A stretch of 64,000 nt of DNA, from the NCBI GenBank assembly GCA_040770645.1, contig JAXGIS010000008.1, positions 31,413-95,412 on the forward strand, written 5' to 3'. The position numbers and the translations under genes were made by a program. Numbering within the stretch: the stretch's first letter is position 1; each line of letters begins with the position of its first letter. This DNA comes from JAAYZX01 sp040770645 (GTDB lineage: Bacteria; Actinomycetota; Thermoleophilia; RBG-16-64-13). The notes beneath the pieces were generated by a model, which had not been told where the DNA came from, searched no databases, and saw nothing but the letters and a program-made list of their open reading frames with translations. Shown piece after piece: positions 37,137 through 46,148 of this stretch.

Positions 37137-37176
37137 ACTCTCTTTGTTCGCCACGCGGGGAAAGCGATCCTGCCCG

Positions 37177-38622
37177 CTACACCCTCTCCACCTTGATCAG
37201 ATTGGTGGTCCCGGGCGCATTGACGCTGGCTCCGCAGGTCACCACCAGGAGATCTCCCGGCATGGCCACACCGTGCGCCACCCCCGCTTCCACGGCCAAA
37301 CCAATGGTGGCATCAGTGTCTTCAGCCTCGTGCACAAGCGCAGGCGTGACCCCATGGGTCAGCGCCAGATGTCGCCAGACCTCTCGGCTGGGAGTTGCTG
37401 CCAATACATGGATTGCAGGATGGAAACGCGCAACCTGGCGAGCGGTGGCACCAGTTTGCGTGGGAGTCACTATAGCGGCAGCGCCGAGATCGGCTGCCAG
37501 TTCACAGGCGGCTTCGGCGATGGCCTGCGACACAGCTGGTGATGATCCCGCCCGGCATTCACCCGCCCGTCGCGTATCCCCGCCCCACGGAGCGTACCCC
37601 TCCGGCCGATCCTCTTCCGCGGCAACCACTATACGACTCATGGTCGTGACCGCCTGCACCGGGTAGGTACCGCTGGCTGTCTCGCCGGAGAGCATGACCG
37701 CCGAGGTGCCATCCCATACCGCGTTGGCCACATCCGATGCTTCGGCGCGCGTAGGCACGGGGTTGGTGATCATGCTCTCCAGCATCTGAGTAGCCGTGAT
37801 GACTTCCTTGCCGACCGCAACCGTTTTGCGAATGATCTGTTTCTGCCAGCGCGGCACCAACTCCGGTACGATCTCCACGCCCAGATCGCCCCGCGCCACC
37901 ATCACGGCGTCGGCCTGAGCGATGATGTCGTCGATGTGGTCGAGCGCTTCGTGTTTCTCAATCTTGGCCACGATGCGGGCCGTGCTTCCCAGCCGGCCCA
38001 GATGGTAACGCAGCAGGTCGATATCTCCGGGCGAGCGAACAAAAGACAGACCTACAAAATCCACGCCCTGCGCCACCCCGAACGCCAGGTCTTCGAGGTC
38101 CTTCTGTCCCAGCGGTGGGAGATCGAGAGAGACATCGGGGAGGTTGAGGCCCTTGTGGTCCGTCACCACTCCTCCCTCTTCGACGGCGCACACCACCCCC
38201 TCAGCCGTGATCGCGTTCACACGCAGGCGAACGCGGCCGTCGTCAATGAGAACCAGCGCCTCCGGCTCCAAGTAACGAGCCAAATTGGGCAACGACACCG
38301 GGATGTGATCGGTGTCTCCGAACGCGCCGCTATCCGGGACCAGGGTCACGTCGAAACCGGTAAGTAGAGTCACACCCCCCGGCGGAAACCTGCCCACGCG
38401 TACCTTGGGTCCGGCCAAATCCTGCAGGACGGCAATGGGCCGCGCCAGGTGCGCCTCAGCCCGGCGCACGGCGGCGATGCGCAGGGCGTGTTCCTCGCGA
38501 CGTCCGTGGCTCATGTTCACGCGGGCCACATCCACACCCGCCGCCAGCAACTGCTCTACGGCCTCGGCTGAGGGCGTGGCGGGACCCAGCGTGGCCACGA
38601 TCTTCGTCAAGCGCCTACCCAT
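37177..38622 (-). CDS. pyk: Pyruvate kinase
   Basis: 481 residues, full length. RRLTKIVATLGPAT starts the barrel, VARVNMSHG and LQDLAGPKVRVG follow. The catalytic Lys region is ARIVAKIEKHEALDHIDDII, then VMVARGDLGVEI, GKEVITATQMLESMITNPVP and SAVMLSGETASGTYPV. The C-terminal allosteric domain has IVTPTQTGATARQVARFHPA and ends NLIKVERV. It converts PEP and ADP to pyruvate and ATP. It is followed by the FtsB-like gene and lies downstream of eno, with tandem hairpins between. Confidence 0.97.
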   Translation of the reverse strand: MGRRLTKIVATLGPATPSAEAVEQLLAAGVDVARVNMSHGRREEHALRIAAVRRAEAHLARPIAVLQDLAGPKVRVGRFPPGGVTLLTGFDVTLVPDSGAFGDTDHIPVSLPNLARYLEPEALVLIDDGRVRLRVNAITAEGVVCAVEEGGVVTDHKGLNLPDVSLDLPPLGQKDLEDLAFGVAQGVDFVGLSFVRSPGDIDLLRYHLGRLGSTARIVAKIEKHEALDHIDDIIAQADAVMVARGDLGVEIVPELVPRWQKQIIRKTVAVGKEVITATQMLESMITNPVPTRAEASDVANAVWDGTSAVMLSGETASGTYPVQAVTTMSRIVVAAEEDRPEGYAPWGGDTRRAGECRAGSSPAVSQAIAEAACELAADLGAAAIVTPTQTGATARQVARFHPAIHVLAATPSREVWRHLALTHGVTPALVHEAEDTDATIGLAVEAGVAHGVAMPGDLLVVTCGASVNAPGTTNLIKVERV

Positions 38623-38719
38623 GCGTCCAGTCTACCTTGTTTTGCCCCGTCGGCCGCCGAAGGCTGCAGCCGTGTAGTACAAATTCCCCTACTATGAAAC
38701 GTGCGGAGGTAGGCAAGGC

Positions 38720-38741
38720 CCGCCCGAGCATGCTCGGGCGG
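38720..38741 (-). terminator. Second hairpin (22-bp perfect palindrome) between eno and pyk
   Basis: A perfect palindrome with centre GAGCATGCTC, 10 bp after the larger hairpin. In minus-strand transcription the two follow each other after the eno stop. Confidence 0.5.
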
Positions 38742-38750
38742 CCGCCGTCC

Positions 38751-38788
38751 GCCCCACCGGGTCGGGCTGAAGCCCGGCCCGGTGGGGC
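38751..38788 (-). terminator. Large hairpin downstream of eno
   Basis: 17-bp arms (38751-38767 and 38772-38788) with one G-T pair and loop TGAA, starting 13 bp after the eno stop. The core GGGCTTCAGCCCGG (minus strand reads GGGCTTCAGCCCG) recurs in the palindrome inside rsmA-ispE (50220-50255). Terminator or REP-like element. Confidence 0.6.
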
Positions 38789-38800
38789 CCCTTCTTCGCT

Positions 38801-40099
38801 CTACGACCGCTTCACCCTGATGCTGTAGAAGGCGGCCTTGCCCAGGTATTCGCCCTGCGCGCCAAGCTCATCGTTGATGCGCAGCAGCTGGTTGTACTTG
38901 GCCAAACGCTCGCTGCGCGACGGCGCGCCGGTCTTGAGCTGACCCGCATTGACCGCCACCGCCAAGTCGGCAATGGTGCTGTCCTCGGTCTCGCCTGAGC
39001 GGTGGCTGATAACCGTGGTGTAACCGGCACGATGAGCCAGCATGATGGTGTCAAGCGTCTCCGTCAGGGTGCCTATCTGGTTAACCTTGATGAGTATGGA
39101 GTTGGCCACGCCCCGCTCGATACCCTTGGCCAGGAGCGCCTTGTTGGTCACGAACACATCATCACCCACCACCTGGATCTTGTCACCCAGGGTCTTGGTG
39201 ATGAGCGCCCACCCTTCCCAGTCATCCTCGGCCATTCCGTCCTCGATGCTGATGATGGGGTACTTCGATACCCAGTCGGCGTAGAAGCCCACCATCTCCT
39301 CGTAGTTGAGAGAGCGGTTCTCGCTGGCCAGCACGTAGAGCTTCTTCTCGGTGTCGTAGAAACTGCTGGCGGCGGGATCGAAGGCCAAGAACAGGTCTTT
39401 TCCCGGCTCATATCCGGCCTTCTCGATGGCCTCCAGGATGGCCTTGACGGCCTCCTCGTTGCTGGCCAGATCCGGCGCGAAGCCACCCTCATCCCCCACC
39501 CCGGTGGCGAAACCGCGCTCGCTCAGGACCTTCTTCAATGAGTGGAACACTTCTGCGCCCATGCGCAGCGCTTCTGGGAAACTCCCGGCGCCGACGGGCA
39601 TGACCATGAACTCCTGCAGATCTACGTTATTGGGGGCGTGCTTTCCGCCGTTCAGGATATTGAACTGCGGGATGGGCAGCACATGGGCATTCACGCCGCC
39701 GATGTACTGGTACAGCGGGAGGTCCACCGCTTCCGCAGCAGCCCGGGCCACGGCCAGCGAGGTGGCAGTGGTGGCGTTGGCTCCCAGTTTGGCTTTGTTG
39801 GGCGTGCCGTCCAGATCCACCAGAGCCTGATCGATCTCACGCTGGTTGATGGCATCCATGCCCACCAAGGCGTCGGCTATGATCTCGTTGACGTTCTCTA
39901 CGGCCTTGAGAACGCCTTTGCCGTTGAACGGGCCCTCTCCATCGCGAAGTTCCACGGCCTCGAGCACGCCCGTGGAAGCGCCCGATGGCGCCGCGGCGCG
40001 CCCGGTGGCTCCCGACGCCAGTTCCACTTCGACTTCCAGCGTTGGATTGCCACGTGAATCGAGAATCTGCCGTGAGTAGATGTCGACGATCAGCGTCAT
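38801..40099 (-). CDS. eno: Enolase
   Basis: 432 residues, full length, cytoplasmic glycolytic enzyme (2-phosphoglycerate to PEP). Key parts: SRQILDSRGNPTLEVEVELA, the mobile loop APSGASTGVLEAVELRDG, NGGKHAPNNVDLQEFMVMPV, GVGDEGGFAPDLASNEEAV, ISIEDGMAEDDWEGWA, the catalytic Lys in ILIKVNQIGTLTETLDTI, and VISHRSGETEDSTIADLAV. GGGAGGAGAG precedes the ATG. Upstream (40149-40190) is a strong palindrome. Confidence 0.98.
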   Translation of the reverse strand: MTLIVDIYSRQILDSRGNPTLEVEVELASGATGRAAAPSGASTGVLEAVELRDGEGPFNGKGVLKAVENVNEIIADALVGMDAINQREIDQALVDLDGTPNKAKLGANATTATSLAVARAAAEAVDLPLYQYIGGVNAHVLPIPQFNILNGGKHAPNNVDLQEFMVMPVGAGSFPEALRMGAEVFHSLKKVLSERGFATGVGDEGGFAPDLASNEEAVKAILEAIEKAGYEPGKDLFLAFDPAASSFYDTEKKLYVLASENRSLNYEEMVGFYADWVSKYPIISIEDGMAEDDWEGWALITKTLGDKIQVVGDDVFVTNKALLAKGIERGVANSILIKVNQIGTLTETLDTIMLAHRAGYTTVISHRSGETEDSTIADLAVAVNAGQLKTGAPSRSERLAKYNQLLRINDELGAQGEYLGKAAFYSIRVKRS

Positions 40100-40148
40100 G
40101 TCGTCTCTCCTCCCGATGAGTGGGACCTTGGTTAGGGATGCTTCCCGT

Positions 40149-40190
40149 CAGACCGCCCGTATCATGGGCGCGCCCATGATATCGGTCTGA
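40149..40190 (-). promoter_or_regulatory. Nested 42-bp inverted repeat upstream of eno
   Basis: An outer stem TCAGACCG/CGGTCTGA (40149-40156 and 40183-40190) encloses a 22-bp perfect palindrome (40160-40181) centred on GGGCGCGCCC. It lies between the mazG stop and the eno start. It could end mazG transcription or act as an operator for eno. Confidence 0.5.
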
Positions 40191-40252
40191 GCACCGCTAC
40201 ACAATGCATTCTGTCGGACCGGCCTTGGTCCGCGGACAGATACCCCCGGTCG

Positions 40253-41572
40253 TCACGGCTTCATTTCCGCCTTGGCGCGCTGATAGTACCCCTCCTGCTG
40301 ATCCAGATCGAGCGCAGCCCAGACGCGCCCCTCTGCTTGGGCCAACTCCACCGCCCGCTCCACGCGCGCCCGGAAACGTCCCCCGGCGGAACGAAGCGCC
40401 AGTTCCGGATCCACTTTGAGCTTGCGCGCCACATTGATCACCGCAAACAACAGATCCCCCAGTTCCGAAGCCACGGGCCGAGCCGCCGACCCGGCCGCGG
40501 ACGAAGCTGCGGGCCCACGAGGAGACGTGGTGACCGCACTCAACTCCCGGCGCAACTCCGCCAGCTCCTCTTCCACTTTGAGTAGCGGCCCCTCCGCATC
40601 CGGCCAGTCGAAACCCACCTCAGCGGCCCGAGCCTGAAGCTTCTGAGCCAGGAGCGGGGAGGGAAGCGAGGCGGGGACCTCGTGAAACACACCCTCCCGA
40701 CCTTCAGTGTGCCGTTTGATCTCTTCCCAGTTGCGCCTGACGTCGTCAGCGGTGGCCACCTCCGTGTCCCCAAAGATATGGGGATGGCGCCTGATCAGCT
40801 TGTTGCGGATGCCGTGGGCCACATCTCCCAGATGGTAGCGGCCCTCCTCCTGTGCCACTACGGCCAAGAAATACACTTGGAAAAGAAGATCGCCCAGCTC
40901 TTCCATCACGTCCCGGTGAACTCCGGCATCCCCGGCCGCGTGGTGGTTGGCCTGAGCCACGGCGTCGACGAGTTCGTAGGTCTCTTCCAGCGTATAGCGG
41001 ACGATGCCGGCCTGGGTCTGCGCACGGTCCCAGGGACACTCAGCCCGAAGCACGGCCGTGAGGTCGTACAGCAGAGCGAGCTCCTCCACCACGGCCACGC
41101 GTACCGGATCCAGGTCTCCCGGTACCAGCGTCACCGACGCACGGTCCCCGGCGGCGAACCACGTCGCCACCTCCAGGGCACGACCGGCCGCAAACAGCAG
41201 CGGCAAGGACCGGCCGCCGCTCGGCAGTCTATCGACTTCCTCCACCGCTATGATCTGCAGATCAGCCGCCACCGCCAACCGCAGTTCATCCACGATTTGC
41301 ACAGGGAGGTCCCAACCTGCCACCACCGCCGGCCCCACCGACGCAATCGAGTCACCGCTGGCGACACACCAACTCCGCAGATAGCGCACGGATTCCCAGG
41401 GCAGGGTGGCCGGCGACCCGGAGCCCACGTAGACCAGTGCCGCCACACGCTTCGGCGGGAGCGCCCGGACGCCTGCCGCGCCTTGACCGGTGTCTGTGTG
41501 TGCCCGCACCTTCTGGTCGGCCTCGGCTGGACGCGGTTCGTGGGGAGAGGGACATACCATGGAAGCCATCAT
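40253..41572 (-). CDS. mazG: MazG nucleoside triphosphate pyrophosphohydrolase with N-terminal extension
   Basis: 439 residues. From about residue 165: CPWDRAQTQAGIVRYTLEET, YELVDAV and DVMEELGDLLFQVYFLAVVA form the first MazG domain (metal motif EExxE...ExxD). A second copy has KVEEELAELRREL and ELGDLLFAVINVARKLKVDP. It hydrolyses NTPs to NMP and pyrophosphate. The N-terminal 160 residues contain a degraded tetrapyrrole-methylase-like region (ALVYVGSGSPATLPWESVRY), as in some Firmicutes/actinobacterial YabN-MazG fusions, but without clear SAM motifs. The likely true start is internal (after residue 1-40). Confidence 0.92.
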   Translation of the reverse strand: MMASMVCPSPHEPRPAEADQKVRAHTDTGQGAAGVRALPPKRVAALVYVGSGSPATLPWESVRYLRSWCVASGDSIASVGPAVVAGWDLPVQIVDELRLAVAADLQIIAVEEVDRLPSGGRSLPLLFAAGRALEVATWFAAGDRASVTLVPGDLDPVRVAVVEELALLYDLTAVLRAECPWDRAQTQAGIVRYTLEETYELVDAVAQANHHAAGDAGVHRDVMEELGDLLFQVYFLAVVAQEEGRYHLGDVAHGIRNKLIRRHPHIFGDTEVATADDVRRNWEEIKRHTEGREGVFHEVPASLPSPLLAQKLQARAAEVGFDWPDAEGPLLKVEEELAELRRELSAVTTSPRGPAASSAAGSAARPVASELGDLLFAVINVARKLKVDPELALRSAGGRFRARVERAVELAQAEGRVWAALDLDQQEGYYQRAKAEMKP

Positions 41573-41582
41573 AGCGCGCGGC

Positions 41583-41610
41583 GGGGGGGGGGGGCGCCCC
41601 CCCCCCCCCC
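41583..41610. repeat. G12-CG-C14 homopolymer palindrome
   Basis: Twelve G followed by CG and fourteen C, a self-complementary tract just upstream of mazG (reading minus). It may be a real hairpin or an assembly/join artefact, since such tracts are hard to sequence. Confidence 0.8.
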
Positions 41611-41637
41611 GTCATTCATCTACATCCCGCCGAGCCG

Positions 41638-41659
41638 CCTGCTGCCGGCCGGCAGCAGG
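41638..41659 (-). terminator. 22-bp perfect palindrome after the SurA/PrsA-like gene
   Basis: CCTGCTGCCGG followed by its exact complement, 26 bp past the foldase stop in minus-strand direction. Likely transcription end or mRNA 3' hairpin; no T-run. Confidence 0.55.
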
Positions 41660-41684
41660 TTCTCGGAGAGCCTGCGTCCGCCGT

Positions 41685-42785
41685 CTACTGACCGCTGGTT
41701 GAGGTGGTGATGGACTCGTTGGTGGTGACGACCGTAGTGGTCGTAACGGGTTCGAATCCGGCCTTGTACTGCACACCCAACTCCGCTTTCACCTTCGCCA
41801 ACCATGCATCCCACAGCTTGCGCTGCTCCTGCTCCAGCAAGATCTGGGTGATCTGCTCTTTCACATCCTCCAGCGGCTGCACTTTGGATTCGGTGATGTC
41901 CGTCACCTGGATGAGGTGATAACCGAACTGCGTCTTGACCGGCTGCGAAATATCAAACTTCTTGAGAGCAAAGGTGGCCTCTTCAAACTCCGGGACCATC
42001 CTGCCTCTCTCCACCACACCCAGATCGCCCCCCAGATCTCTGCTACCCGGATCGTCCGAATACTGCTTGGCCTTCTCTCCGAAATCCGCGCCATCCACGA
42101 TCTCCTTGCGCACCTTGTCGGCAAGGGCCAAGGCCGAAGCCCAATCGGCTTCAGTTGCGGTGGCGCTGGGATCACTTGTGTTCTTGGGCATGAAGAGGAT
42201 GTGTCGAGCCAACCGGGTCTCGGGTAGCGTGAACTCCTCCTGGTGGCTGTCGAAGTAAGCCTGAACCTGGTCTGCGGTCACCGTAGCATCCTTGGTGACC
42301 TCCGCGAAGACTTTGCGGGTGAGCTCCTGTTCACGCAACGACCGCTTGAGTGCGTCCAAAGTGAGGTTCTGCTCTTTCAGGGCTGCCTCGAACTGCGCAT
42401 CGTCGCCCATGTACCACTGCTTGATGCCGTCGATCTGCTCCTGTACCTCTTCATCGGTGACCGAGATGTTCATATTGACGGCTTCCTGCTGTACTACACC
42501 CACTTCCACCAAGTAGTTGAGGATCAGGGTTTGAAACTCCTTGTAGGCCGCCGGATCACCATCCTTGGTGGGCACTCGGCCCGGATACTGCTTCTCGATC
42601 TCGGCCAGCCGCGCATCGAACTGTGCCTGGGTGATGATGTTCTGGCCCACGACGGCCATGGCGTCGCTCGGGAAATCCCCGGCTTTGGTACAACCCGCCA
42701 GCCCCGCTCCGAGAACCACGAGCACCAATACGACAAAGACTGCGGTCACCGAACGTCTTCTGGTCACACCAACCTCACTCAACAT
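41685..42785 (-). CDS. SurA/PrsA-like peptidyl-prolyl isomerase lipoprotein
   Basis: About 366 residues. A signal peptide with lipobox GAGLAGC (near residue 33), then a SurA-N-like helical chaperone region (MAVVGQNIITQAQFDARLAE, DEEVQEQIDGIKQWYMGDDA). A parvulin domain follows (ARHILFMPKNTSDPS, GADFGEKAKQYSDDPGSRDL, GGDLGVVERGRMVPEFEEAT, KTQFGYHLIQVTDI). A Thr/Ser-rich tail ends it. It folds exported proteins at the outer face of the membrane. The GTG at 42767, preceded by AGTGAGG, is a good alternative start. Confidence 0.92.
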   Translation of the reverse strand: MLSEVGVTRRRSVTAVFVVLVLVVLGAGLAGCTKAGDFPSDAMAVVGQNIITQAQFDARLAEIEKQYPGRVPTKDGDPAAYKEFQTLILNYLVEVGVVQQEAVNMNISVTDEEVQEQIDGIKQWYMGDDAQFEAALKEQNLTLDALKRSLREQELTRKVFAEVTKDATVTADQVQAYFDSHQEEFTLPETRLARHILFMPKNTSDPSATATEADWASALALADKVRKEIVDGADFGEKAKQYSDDPGSRDLGGDLGVVERGRMVPEFEEATFALKKFDISQPVKTQFGYHLIQVTDITESKVQPLEDVKEQITQILLEQEQRKLWDAWLAKVKAELGVQYKAGFEPVTTTTVVTTNESITTSTSGQ

Positions 42786-42797
42786 AGGGTACAAAGC

Positions 42798-45700
42798 TCA
42801 AGTCACCTCGGAAGGGGCCCGTCCCACAAACCACCCTTCGTGAGGGCCGTCGGGCAGGAGGCTGAGTATATCATTCACCACCCATTCCACCAGACGGCGT
42901 GGGCCACGGCCCTCCCCGCGGTGAACATAGGCCAGCACTCCCGTGGCCGAAACATATGAATAAAGACGATCTCCAATGCGTACCTGTTCCCGTGAGACAC
43001 GGGACAATTCCGCAGACCCTCTGGGAGGGGTGAAACCGCCTACGGCCACCCGGTCGCCCTTGACCGTAAGCGAATCGACACCCGCCTGCTGGAGCACCAC
43101 CCGCACCTCGCCCAGAAAGATGAGATTATCCACGGGTTCGGGGAGCACACCGAACCGATCCCGCAGCTCGTCCCGCAGTTCGGACAACTCCCTGAGGCTC
43201 TCCGCGCCCGCCACCCGGCTATGCAGATCCACCTTGGCCGCTTCGTAACCGATGAAATCGGAGGGGACGTAGGCGCTGATGCCCATGTCAACGCGCGGGA
43301 CCCTCTCCACCACATGCTCCCTCCCCTGCAACATCTCCACGGTCTCGCGCAACATGGCCAGATACATCTCAAACCCCACAGCGGCGATGTGACCCGACTG
43401 CTCCTCTCCCAACAGATTGCCGGCACCGCGGATCTCGAGATCGCGCAGGGCGATCTTGAACCCGGAACCCAGCTCCGTATAGTCGGAGAGGGTGGACAGG
43501 CGGGCGACGGCCTCCTGGGTCAGCTGCGCCTCATCCGGGTGGAAGAGAAAGGCATGGGCCACACGGCTGGAGCGTCCGATACGCCCCCGAATCTGGTAGA
43601 GCTGCGCCAGACCCAGTAGGTCGGCTCGCTCCACGATCAACGTATTCACGTTGGGCATGTCGAGGCCGCTCTCTATGATGGTGGTGGTCACGAGCACGTC
43701 GATGTTGCCCCGCAGGAATTCAAGCATGGCGCTCTCGAGCACCTGTTCATTCATCTGCCCGTGCGCCACGCCGAAACGGATGTGCGGCATCAACTGCGCC
43801 AACTGTGCCGCCGCCCGGTCGATGGTCTCCACCCGGTTGTGGAGATAGAAAACCTGGCCTCCCCGCCCCACCTCATGATCTATGGCCCGCTTGACCATCT
43901 CAGGATCGTACATGCCCACATAGGTCTGGATGGGATGACGATCGCGGGGCGGGGTCTCGATCACCGTGATGTCGCGTACGCCGGCCATGGACATCTGCAG
44001 GGTGCGCGGAATGGGGGTAGCCGACAGCGTAAGCACATCCACCTTCAACTTGAGCCGCCGGAGGGCCTCTTTCTGCGCCACACCGAAACGTTGCTCCTCG
44101 TCTACGATGACCAGTCCCAAGTTCTTGGGCTTCACGTCCTGCGAGAGCAGTCGATGCGTGCCGATGACCACATCAAGGCGGCCGGCTTCAAACTCCCGCA
44201 ACACCGCTTTCTGCTCGGCGGCGCTCCGGAAGCGCGATAGCATGTCCACCTCCACCGGGAAGTCGGCGAAACGCTCGCGGAAGGTCCCGTAGTGTTGCTG
44301 CGCCAGAATGGTAGTGGGGACCAACATCAGCACCTGACGCCCATCCATCACCGCCTTGAAGGCGGCACGCAGCGCCACCTCCGTCTTGCCGTAACCTACG
44401 TCACCGCAGATGAGGCGGTCCATGGGATGGGCTGACTCCATGTCGTCCTTGACCACGTCAATGGCGGTGAGTTGATCGGGCGTCTCTTGATGAGGGAAGG
44501 CACCTTCGAAGCGCCGCTGCCAATCCCCGTCCTCGGCGAAGGCGTGGCCCACCGCCGTCTGGCGAAGCGCGTAAAGCTGCAGTAGTTCTCCCGCCAACTC
44601 GCGCACCGCCCGCCGAGCACGGTTTTTGAGCTGATCCCAAGCCTTGCCTCCCAGCTTGGACAACACCGGCGCGGCGCCCGTGGCCCCCACGTAACGGCCG
44701 ACTTTGCCGATTTGGTCGTGGGGCAAATAGAGCATGTCCTGATCACGGTAGGCCAGATCCAAGTAATCGCGGGTGACGCCGGCCACGGTGCGGGTGGAAA
44801 TGCCTTCGAAACGCCCAACGCCGTGATCTTCGTGGACGATGTAATCGCCGCGACGCAGGTCGCGAAACGACGACAACTCGGCTCCCACCACCAAGCGCCG
44901 CTCGGCGGAGGCTTTGCGGCGTTTGGGGAAAATCTGGCTGTCGGTGAGGAGGGCGAGTTTGAGATCGGGCAGTAGGAAGTGACGCCGTAGAGGCACGGGT
45001 AGGTAAGTAAGGCCAGGTGCCTCCGGTATCTCCAGCCCATCACCCAGCCGGCCGCCGGCACGCACCAAGATGTAGCCGGCCCGCTCCGCCTCCCCGCGCA
45101 ACTCAAAGGCCACAGCCACCCGGAACCCATCGGCCACCAACCGGCGCACGGCCTCCTCGGCCTCGGTCAGATTGGTCACAGGCAGGTCTCCGGTGGTGCC
45201 GCGCAGGGTGAAAGGAGCCTCACCACCACCCTGAAACACCGTGCGGCTGTGACCAGCCAATGCCTCGCGCACCCCGTCCCAGTTCAGGTACAGAGCACGT
45301 CGGGGGTCGTCGACCGCGTACACGTCATCGAGGCCGGCCGTAAACGCGGCCGCCGCTGCAGCCGTTCGGTGGGGCTCCGCCACAATCACGTGTGCGTGCG
45401 CCGGCAGAAACATCGGCAACGGTCTTGGATCGGCATCGGAGTCCTCGCGCGCGGCCCAAATCGTCACCTGGGTGCGAGATCCCAGTGAACGTTGAGTGTA
45501 GACGGAGAAGTCCCGCATGCTTTCGATCTCGTCACCCCAGAACTCAACCCGAACCGGCGTGGGCTCCGTGGTGGGGAAGATGTCCACCAGACCGCCGCGC
45601 ACCGCGAAGTCACCAGAATCCTCAACCTGATCCTCACGCTTATACCCCAATGCCACCAATGATCTGAGCAGGATCTCGACATCCCACGTGGCCCCTACCT

Positions 45701-46121
45701 GGAGAGTCAGTGGGACGCCGGCTCCCAATCGCGCCGCTTCGACGAGGGCCGACGCCCCCAGCACCACCACAGGGGCTCCCTCACCCCGCAGCAGGGTTGC
45801 CAGCACCCTCGACCGCCGCCCCACCACTCGGGCAGCCACCTCCGCTCCCGATCCGTACCACACATCGCGTGAGGGTAGATGTAGGATATTTCGCTCCGGC
45901 AGGTAGAGCGCCAGCTCACGCGCCAGCGCCTCGCCGGCGCGGTCGTCGGGAACCACCACCAGCACCGGCCGCACGCCGAACGCCGCGTCGGCCAACACCC
46001 CTGCCGTGAGATAAGGATGAAGAAAGCTGGGAGCAGCCAAGGCGCCGCGCCCGGCCGCAGAGTCCTCGACCAGAGAACGGAAGACATCCAGATCACCCAG
46101 GAAATCGGTGAGACGAGGCAT
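42798..46121 (-). CDS. mfd: Transcription-repair coupling factor Mfd
   Basis: 1107 residues. The N-terminal UvrB-like module includes LYLPERNILHLPSRDVWYGS and VEFWGDEIESMRDF. A CarD-type RNA-polymerase interaction domain (GDYIVHEDHGVGRFEGISTR, DYLDLAYRDQDMLYLPHDQI) follows. The translocase has GDVGYGKTEVALRAAFKAVM, VIVDEEQRFGVAQKEALRRL, LSATPIPRTL and DVLVTTTIIESGLDMPN, with the C-terminal TRCF domain (PSDFIGYEAAKVDLHSRVAG). It removes stalled RNA polymerase and recruits UvrA. It is part of the usual mfd-pth-prs-glmU order. Confidence 0.97.
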   Translation of the reverse strand: MPRLTDFLGDLDVFRSLVEDSAAGRGALAAPSFLHPYLTAGVLADAAFGVRPVLVVVPDDRAGEALARELALYLPERNILHLPSRDVWYGSGAEVAARVVGRRSRVLATLLRGEGAPVVVLGASALVEAARLGAGVPLTLQVGATWDVEILLRSLVALGYKREDQVEDSGDFAVRGGLVDIFPTTEPTPVRVEFWGDEIESMRDFSVYTQRSLGSRTQVTIWAAREDSDADPRPLPMFLPAHAHVIVAEPHRTAAAAAAFTAGLDDVYAVDDPRRALYLNWDGVREALAGHSRTVFQGGGEAPFTLRGTTGDLPVTNLTEAEEAVRRLVADGFRVAVAFELRGEAERAGYILVRAGGRLGDGLEIPEAPGLTYLPVPLRRHFLLPDLKLALLTDSQIFPKRRKASAERRLVVGAELSSFRDLRRGDYIVHEDHGVGRFEGISTRTVAGVTRDYLDLAYRDQDMLYLPHDQIGKVGRYVGATGAAPVLSKLGGKAWDQLKNRARRAVRELAGELLQLYALRQTAVGHAFAEDGDWQRRFEGAFPHQETPDQLTAIDVVKDDMESAHPMDRLICGDVGYGKTEVALRAAFKAVMDGRQVLMLVPTTILAQQHYGTFRERFADFPVEVDMLSRFRSAAEQKAVLREFEAGRLDVVIGTHRLLSQDVKPKNLGLVIVDEEQRFGVAQKEALRRLKLKVDVLTLSATPIPRTLQMSMAGVRDITVIETPPRDRHPIQTYVGMYDPEMVKRAIDHEVGRGGQVFYLHNRVETIDRAAAQLAQLMPHIRFGVAHGQMNEQVLESAMLEFLRGNIDVLVTTTIIESGLDMPNVNTLIVERADLLGLAQLYQIRGRIGRSSRVAHAFLFHPDEAQLTQEAVARLSTLSDYTELGSGFKIALRDLEIRGAGNLLGEEQSGHIAAVGFEMYLAMLRETVEMLQGREHVVERVPRVDMGISAYVPSDFIGYEAAKVDLHSRVAGAESLRELSELRDELRDRFGVLPEPVDNLIFLGEVRVVLQQAGVDSLTVKGDRVAVGGFTPPRGSAELSRVSREQVRIGDRLYSYVSATGVLAYVHRGEGRGPRRLVEWVVNDILSLLPDGPHEGWFVGRAPSEVT

Positions 46122-46148
46122 TTCAGACCACGGGGCCGGGGCTCGCGC

